A program made the position numbers and the translations under genes. From Fundidesulfovibrio putealis DSM 16056 (GTDB lineage: Bacteria; Desulfobacterota; Desulfovibrionia; Desulfovibrionales; Desulfovibrionaceae), in the NCBI RefSeq assembly GCF_000429325.1, contig NZ_AUBQ01000015.1, forward strand, positions 1 to 64,000: a DNA stretch of 64,000 nt, given 5' to 3'. Below, piece after piece: positions 59,002 to 64,000 of the stretch (its first letter is position 1; every line of letters starts with the position of its first letter). The notes beneath the pieces were generated by a model that saw nothing but the letters and a program-made list of their open reading frames with translations, had not been told where the DNA came from and ran no database searches.

Positions 59002-59328
59002 TTACCCTTTCAGGTCCACGACGTCGTTGGTCTCGATCGACCTGTAGTTCCGGTACACCGCGATGATGATGCTGAGCACGATGGCCGCTTCCGCAGCGGC
59101 GATGGCCATGATGAACAGCGTGAACACCTGCCCCGTCACCGGGGTGGGGGCCAGGAAGCGGTTGAAGGCCATGAAGTTCACCGACGCCCCCGAGAGCATG
59201 AGCTCCGCCGAGATGAGCATGCCGATGAAGGTGCGGCGCTTCACGATGCCGTACAGCCCGATGCCGAAAAGCACCGCCCCGATCACCAGGTAAGTGTCCA
59301 GGCTGTTGCCGAGAGTCAGGATGTTCAT
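59002..59328 (-). CDS. nuoK: Complex I subunit NuoK
   Basis: 108 residues with three membrane helices. GAVLFGIGLYGIVKRRTFIGMLISAELMLSGASVNFMAF contains the conserved glutamate of the membrane proton axis, and FTLFIMAIAAAEAAIVLSIII the second. The start overlaps the nuoJ stop (ATGA). Confidence 0.96.
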   Translation of the reverse strand: MNILTLGNSLDTYLVIGAVLFGIGLYGIVKRRTFIGMLISAELMLSGASVNFMAFNRFLAPTPVTGQVFTLFIMAIAAAEAAIVLSIIIAVYRNYRSIETNDVVDLKG

Positions 59329-59855
59329 TGCTTGCTCCTTCCCAGGCGCGCCAGCACCAGCGAACCGATGATGGCCACCAGCAGCACTACGGAGATCAGC
59401 TCGAAGCTCATGGAGTAGCTGGTCAAAAGCGAGACGCCCAGCTGGTCCACGCTGCCCTGTCCGCTGGCTCCGGGCAGCTCCTTCCAGGGGGTGCGCAGGC
59501 CGAGGCTCGCCAGCGCCCAGATGATGCCCCCGCTGGCGATGATGGCCAGCGCCCCGAAGAACACGGCGGTTTTGGCGGGCCTTGGGCTTTCCACCGGGTC
59601 GGCCAGCATGACCGCGAAGATGATGGTGACGCACACCGCGCCCACGTAGATGAGCACCTGCATGAGCGCCACGAAGGGGCTGCCCAGCGAGTAGTACAGC
59701 CCGGCCACGCCGATGAAGCACAGGCCGAGCCCGGCAACGGCGCGGATGAGCTGCCTCGTGTGGACCGCGATCAAGGCCCCGGCCACGGTGACCAGGACGA
59801 ACACCAGGAACAGAAGGCCCAGGAGGCCCTCGGCGGATGCCAGGGAAGGCGTCAT
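59325..59855 (-). CDS. nuoJ: Complex I subunit NuoJ
   Basis: 176 residues, five membrane helices. Markers are LIRAVAGLGLCFIGVAGLYYSLGSPFVALMQVLIYVGAVCVTIIFAVML, including the tyrosine-bearing third helix near the quinone site. It overlaps nuoI and nuoK by 4 nt each. Confidence 0.95.
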   Translation of the reverse strand: MTPSLASAEGLLGLLFLVFVLVTVAGALIAVHTRQLIRAVAGLGLCFIGVAGLYYSLGSPFVALMQVLIYVGAVCVTIIFAVMLADPVESPRPAKTAVFFGALAIIASGGIIWALASLGLRTPWKELPGASGQGSVDQLGVSLLTSYSMSFELISVVLLVAIIGSLVLARLGRSKQ

Positions 59856-60295
59856 GAGTGCTTTGCCTCCAGCCGTTTCAGCAGGTCGAACACGTAGTCT
59901 TTCTCATCGAACCCGGCCAGGTTGTACTCTTTCGAGAATTCCAGTGCCTCGGTGGGGCAGACCTCCACGCACAGGCCGCACAGGCTGCATTTGGTGAAGT
60001 CCAGGGTGTACTGCGTGAGCACCTTGCCCTTGCCGCCCTCGGCCTTTTCTCCGGCCAGGGTGATGCAGTTGGATGGGCAGGCCTTCATGCAGCCGTTGCA
60101 CACGATGCACTTGTTGGTGCCGCGCACCTCGTCCCACACCAGGTCGATGTGGCCCCGGTAGCGCGGGGTCATGGGTACGGTCTCGTGGGGGTATTGCAGC
60201 GTGACCACCGGCTTGAAGAAGTACACGATGGTGATGCCGAGCCCCACGAACAGGCTCCATGTGCCGCTTATGATCTCTTTGAAGTAGGCAGTCAT
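59852..60295 (-). CDS. nuoI: Complex I subunit NuoI (two 4Fe-4S)
   Basis: 147-residue connecting subunit with CIVCNGCMKACP and CSLCGLCVEVCP, each binding one 4Fe-4S cluster and carrying electrons to NuoB. The N-terminal segment (ISGTWSLFVGLGITIVYFFKPVVTLQYPHE) is membrane-associated. It starts 2 nt after the nuoH stop. Confidence 0.96.
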   Translation of the reverse strand: MTAYFKEIISGTWSLFVGLGITIVYFFKPVVTLQYPHETVPMTPRYRGHIDLVWDEVRGTNKCIVCNGCMKACPSNCITLAGEKAEGGKGKVLTQYTLDFTKCSLCGLCVEVCPTEALEFSKEYNLAGFDEKDYVFDLLKRLEAKHS

Positions 60296-60297
60296 GG

Positions 60298-61290
60298 CTA
60301 GAACACCTTCAACATGGCGCTGGTCAGGATCAGGTTGAAGAACGCAACGGGGATCAGGATCTTCCAGGAGAGGTTCAGGAGTCCGTAAAAGGTCGTTCGC
60401 GGATAGGTCCAGCGTATCCAGATCACCACGAAGATGAGCGCGTACATCTTGATGAGGAACCAGTGCACGCCGGGGAAGAGGCCCAGGGGGCAGTCCCAGC
60501 CGCCCAGAAACAGGATGGTGGCAAGGCTCGTTCCCACCACGATGTTGGCGTACTCGCCCATGAAGAACACGCCGAAACCCATGCCCGGGTATTCCGTGAA
60601 CGCGCCCGCCACCAGCTCGCTCTCGGCCTCGGCCATGTCGAAGGGGGCGCGGTTGGTCTCGGCCAGCATGCAGATGAAGAAGATCAGGAAGGCCACCGGC
60701 ATGAGCGGGCTGGCCGTGAACTTGAGGACGTTCCAGTGCCAGAACCCGCCGGTCTGCAAGGTGACGATCTCGTGCAGGTTCAGGGTGCCGGTGATCATCA
60801 CCAGGGTGACGATGATGATCAGCATGGGGATTTCGTAGGCCACGTTCTGCGACACCACGCGCGCCGCCGAGATGACGGCGTACTTGTTGCGCGAGCCCCA
60901 CGCGCCCAGCAGAAGCCCCAGCACGTTGATGGAGGCGAAGGCGAACACGGCCAGAAGGCCCACGTCCAGGTTTCGCGCCACCAGGGTCTCGCTGAAGGGC
61001 AGCGTCACGAAGCTCATGATGGCCGGGACCATCACCAGGATGGGGGCGACCTTGAAGAGGATCGGGTCCACTCCGTCCGGTGTGATGAGCTGCTTGGTCA
61101 TCAGCTTCAGGCCGTCGGCCATGGGCTGGAGCAGGCCGTAGGGGCCGACTTCCTTGGGGCCGATGCGCCGCTGGATGTGGCCCGCTTCCTTGCGCTCCAG
61201 CCACACGAGGTAGGCCGCGTTCATGGCCACGAAGCCGACGACCCCCAGCACGAAAGCCAAGAGCCGGATCAGTTCAGAGTCAAGAAACAT
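60298..61290 (-). CDS. nuoH: Complex I subunit NuoH
   Basis: 330-residue quinone-site membrane subunit. Key segments are YLVWLERKEAGHIQRRIGPKEVGPYGLLQPMADGLKLMTKQ, IMSFVTLPFS, and AETNRAPFDMAEAESELVAGAFTEYPGMGFGVFFMGEYAN, which include the loop acids that link quinone reduction to pumping. Confidence 0.97.
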   Translation of the reverse strand: MFLDSELIRLLAFVLGVVGFVAMNAAYLVWLERKEAGHIQRRIGPKEVGPYGLLQPMADGLKLMTKQLITPDGVDPILFKVAPILVMVPAIMSFVTLPFSETLVARNLDVGLLAVFAFASINVLGLLLGAWGSRNKYAVISAARVVSQNVAYEIPMLIIIVTLVMITGTLNLHEIVTLQTGGFWHWNVLKFTASPLMPVAFLIFFICMLAETNRAPFDMAEAESELVAGAFTEYPGMGFGVFFMGEYANIVVGTSLATILFLGGWDCPLGLFPGVHWFLIKMYALIFVVIWIRWTYPRTTFYGLLNLSWKILIPVAFFNLILTSAMLKVF

Positions 61291-61299
61291 CGCGCCTCC

Positions 61300-62418
61300 T
61301 CACCTGTCGATCTCAGGAATGACCAGGTCCAGGCTCCCAAGCAGAGCCAGCGCGTCCGGGAGCAGCATCCCCCGGGCGGCCTCGCCGAACACGATCAGGT
61401 TGGAAAAGCTCGGCGTGCGCAGCTTGAGCCGCCATGGGGTGTTGGTCCCGTCGCTGACCGCCCGGATGCCGAAGGAGCCGCGCGCCGTCTCCACCGCGTG
61501 GTAATAGTCGCCCTTGGGGGGCTTGAGGGTCTTGGGGACTTTCTCAGCCATCACCGGACCTTCCGGCATGGACCCCAGGGCCTGCTCGATGATGCGCAGG
61601 CTCTGCTCGATCTCGTCCATGCGCACCATGTAGCGGGCCATGGAGTCGGCCTCGTGGTACACGGGGATGTCGAAGTCGAAGCGCGGATAGATGGAGAAGG
61701 GCTCGTGCTTGCGCACGTCGAAGTCGATGCCTGCGCCCCTGGCCACCGGGCCGGTGGCGCCGTACTTGCGGCACATTTCGGCAGGCACGTGGCCGATGTC
61801 CTTGAGCCGCTTCATCAGGATGATGTTCTTGGTGACCAGGGCGTGGTACATGGGCATGCGCTCGCGCATGCGGGTGATGAAGGCCCTGGCTCCGGCCTCG
61901 AAGTTTTCGTCGATGTCGTTGTAGACGCCGCCGAAGCGGAAGTAGCAGTAGGTGAGGCGCGAGCCGGTCACGGTCTCCAGGAGGTCCAGGATCTGTTCGC
62001 GGTCGTCGAAGGCGTAGAGCAGCGGGGAGAAGCCGCCCAGGTCCAGGATGAAGGCCCCGAACCAGAGCAGGTGGCTGGAGATGCGGTTCAGCTCGCTGGT
62101 GATGACGCGGATGAATTCGGCCCGCTCCGGCACCTCGATGCCAGCCGCGCGCTCCACGATGCATGCGAAGTTGTGGTTGTAGGCAAGGGCGTGCAGGTAG
62201 TCCATGCGGCCCGTGTTGGGCATGAACTGCGCCCAGGTGCGGTTCTCGCCCATCTTTTCGTGCATGCGGTGGATGTAGCCGAGCACGGGCTCCGCCTCGA
62301 CGATGTACTCGCCGTCCATCACCAGTTTTATGCGCAGCACGCCGTGAGTGGCGGGGTGCTGCGGGCCCAGGTTCAGGACGAAGGTCTCGTTGGCCGGGTT
62401 TGGGGCGAAAGAGTTCAT
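61300..62418 (-). CDS. nuoD: Complex I subunit NuoD (49-kDa)
   Basis: 372 residues. NuoD signatures are LNLGPQHPATHGVLR (quinone-site histidine), GYIHRMHEKMGENRTWAQFMPNTGRMDYL and LLPDALALLGSLDLVIPEIDR at the C-terminus. nuoD is directly followed by nuoH, so the nuoE-nuoF-nuoG NADH module is absent from this operon. The start overlaps the nuoC stop (ATGA). Confidence 0.97.
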   Translation of the reverse strand: MNSFAPNPANETFVLNLGPQHPATHGVLRIKLVMDGEYIVEAEPVLGYIHRMHEKMGENRTWAQFMPNTGRMDYLHALAYNHNFACIVERAAGIEVPERAEFIRVITSELNRISSHLLWFGAFILDLGGFSPLLYAFDDREQILDLLETVTGSRLTYCYFRFGGVYNDIDENFEAGARAFITRMRERMPMYHALVTKNIILMKRLKDIGHVPAEMCRKYGATGPVARGAGIDFDVRKHEPFSIYPRFDFDIPVYHEADSMARYMVRMDEIEQSLRIIEQALGSMPEGPVMAEKVPKTLKPPKGDYYHAVETARGSFGIRAVSDGTNTPWRLKLRTPSFSNLIVFGEAARGMLLPDALALLGSLDLVIPEIDR

Positions 62419-63050
62419 GCGGTGAAATCCTTCCGAAGGGGATGGAAGTCGGCGTCCTCGGGCAAGAGCAGCGGCACCATGTAGGGGTGGCCCGCGAAGG
62501 TGAAGCCGAAGAAGTCGCGGGCTTCACGCTCGTGCCAGTGGGCGGCGGGGTAGATTTCCGAGATCGTGGGAATTTCCGGCGCGTCGCGGGGCACGCGCAC
62601 CCGCACGGCCACCCGGAAGAGCGTGTCGTAGCGGTTGAAGTCGTAGACGGCTTCCAGGTCGTCCGTCTGGGGGGCTTCGGGCTGTTTGGGCGCTTCTGGC
62701 GCGGCGGCGGGTGCGGGGGCCTTTTCGGCTTTGGGAGCGGGGATTTCATCCGTGGAGACTTCGGCAGCGGCTTCTTCGGCGGCCTTGGCAGCCTTGGCGG
62801 CGGCAGCCTTGGCCTTGGCCGCAGCCGCAGCTTCGGCCTCCTTGCGCAGGGCGGCTTTTTCCCCCAGCCAGTCCACGCCGGTGATGGTCTCGATGAAGAA
62901 GCCCGTGCGGTCGAGCACCGTGACCACATCGCGCAGGTGTTGCGGGGAGACGCTCACATCCAGGTGGAATCCCCTGGCCTTGTAGTCCACCGTTTTCACG
63001 GCTGCGGTGGGGACAGCTTCCAGGGGCCGGGTTATGGCATCGGTGTCCAT
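62415..63050 (-). CDS. nuoC: Complex I subunit NuoC (30-kDa) with low-complexity insert
   Basis: 211 residues. The N-terminal fold (DVVTVLDRTGFFIETITGVDW) and the C-terminal marker HWHEREARDFFGFTFAGHP..LLLPEDADFHPLRKDF are normal for NuoC. Between GVDW and AVYDFNRYDTLF lies an Ala/Lys/Glu/Pro-rich insert of about 67 residues (64-130) with no folded-domain signature; this is where a short turn is normally found. The ATG at 63050 lies 2 nt after the nuoB stop. The gene has a real upstream in-frame extension that I reject because it lies inside nuoB. Confidence 0.93.
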   Translation of the reverse strand: MDTDAITRPLEAVPTAAVKTVDYKARGFHLDVSVSPQHLRDVVTVLDRTGFFIETITGVDWLGEKAALRKEAEAAAAAKAKAAAAKAAKAAEEAAAEVSTDEIPAPKAEKAPAPAAAPEAPKQPEAPQTDDLEAVYDFNRYDTLFRVAVRVRVPRDAPEIPTISEIYPAAHWHEREARDFFGFTFAGHPYMVPLLLPEDADFHPLRKDFTA

Positions 63051-63052
63051 GA

Positions 63053-63550
<498 letters not shown>

Positions 63551-63969
63551 TCGAAGACTCCCTTTTTCCAAGCGTACACTATAATGAGCGAAAGGATTCC
63601 GACAAAAAGAAGGATTTCCAGGAATGCTCGAGAGCCATCAACAAGCCCAGGTTTGTTGTAGACCAGGGCTGCCGGGAACAGGAACAGTATGTCCACGGCA
63701 AAAGCCACGAACATCAGGGCGTAAAGATAGTAGACGACGCTGAATTTGACCCAGGCATCGCCGATCGGATCAACGCCGCATTCGATGAGCTGTTTTGTTT
63801 TCTGGCGAACGCTTCGTGTGGAGCGGGGGGAGAGAAGAGCGACGATTATGAAAGGACCGACCGCAAAGCCAAGGCCGGCCAGGAAGAACGCTGCAATATA
63901 GAGAAGGTCATTTTCCGAGCCGTTTCCCACTACAATCCTCCTTCCGTAAGACGTGTCGCCATATGAAAT

Positions 63970-63990
63970 GCTTCCCAACAAGGGGGAAGC
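63970..63990. other. Hairpin upstream of nuoA
   Basis: GCTTCCC / GGGAAGC, 7-bp stem with a 7-nt loop, 40 nt upstream of the nuoA start near the window edge. It could be a leader stem or the end of an upstream terminator. Confidence 0.3.
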
Positions 63991-64000
63991 CCATGAAGGC

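Overview
The window looks like a chromosomal segment of a GC-rich sulfate-reducing deltaproteobacterium, most likely Desulfovibrionaceae. The main evidence is the aprBA operon (adenylylsulfate reductase) followed by qmoABCD (its membrane electron donor complex). A TrmD fused to a second methyltransferase-like domain and an 11-subunit-type complex I operon fit the same group. I saw no rRNA, tRNA, CRISPR array, prophage or transposase gene.

Layout. 23-1213 is a membrane diguanylate cyclase. 1439-6984 (minus) is the translation/secretion operon ffh-rpsP-khpA-rimM-trmD-rplS-rnhB-yraN. 7074-13631 holds a 77-residue unknown protein, an aminotransferase, a U32 protein, a DUF2939-like protein, obgE and a YajG-like lipoprotein. 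13778-18466 (minus) is an apparent operon for C4-dicarboxylates: a DASS transporter, fumarase/tartrate dehydratase alpha and beta, and a Cache histidine kinase. It is preceded by a well-formed sigma54 promoter. Just beyond it lie a secreted hydrolase and a kinase/sigma54-activator pair (20244-23395) that is a plausible regulator. 23745-33169 carries an alpha/beta hydrolase, an orphan Phd-type antitoxin, ychF, a PAS-GAF-GGDEF-EAL protein, cbiC and an HDOD/histidine-kinase pair. 33462-35372 is a GDSL autotransporter. 35988-41234 (minus) is a short cellulose operon, bcsA-bcsB-TPR. 41340-42848 is a kinase whose first PAS domain carries the FixL haem signature, divergent from aprBA. 43352-51504 is aprBA-qmoABCD, 51747-52055 an RRM protein, and 52453-63930 (minus) the complex I operon.

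How it fits together. AprBA reduces APS with electrons from menaquinol passed through QmoABC. The complex I operon has no NADH module (no nuoEFG), carries an additional MrpD-like antiporter subunit and probably feeds the same quinone pool from a donor other than NADH. Two c-di-GMP enzymes and the PilZ-bearing BcsA suggest second-messenger control of a cellulose matrix.

Non-coding structure is unusually rich. A family of GC-rich hairpin arrays sits just after stop codons. Two terminators share a loop and have fully compensated stem changes. A 125-bp MITE-like palindrome abuts cbiC. The qmoA leader contains mutually exclusive hairpins. All boundaries, promoters and functions are read by eye from sequence; no database search was run.
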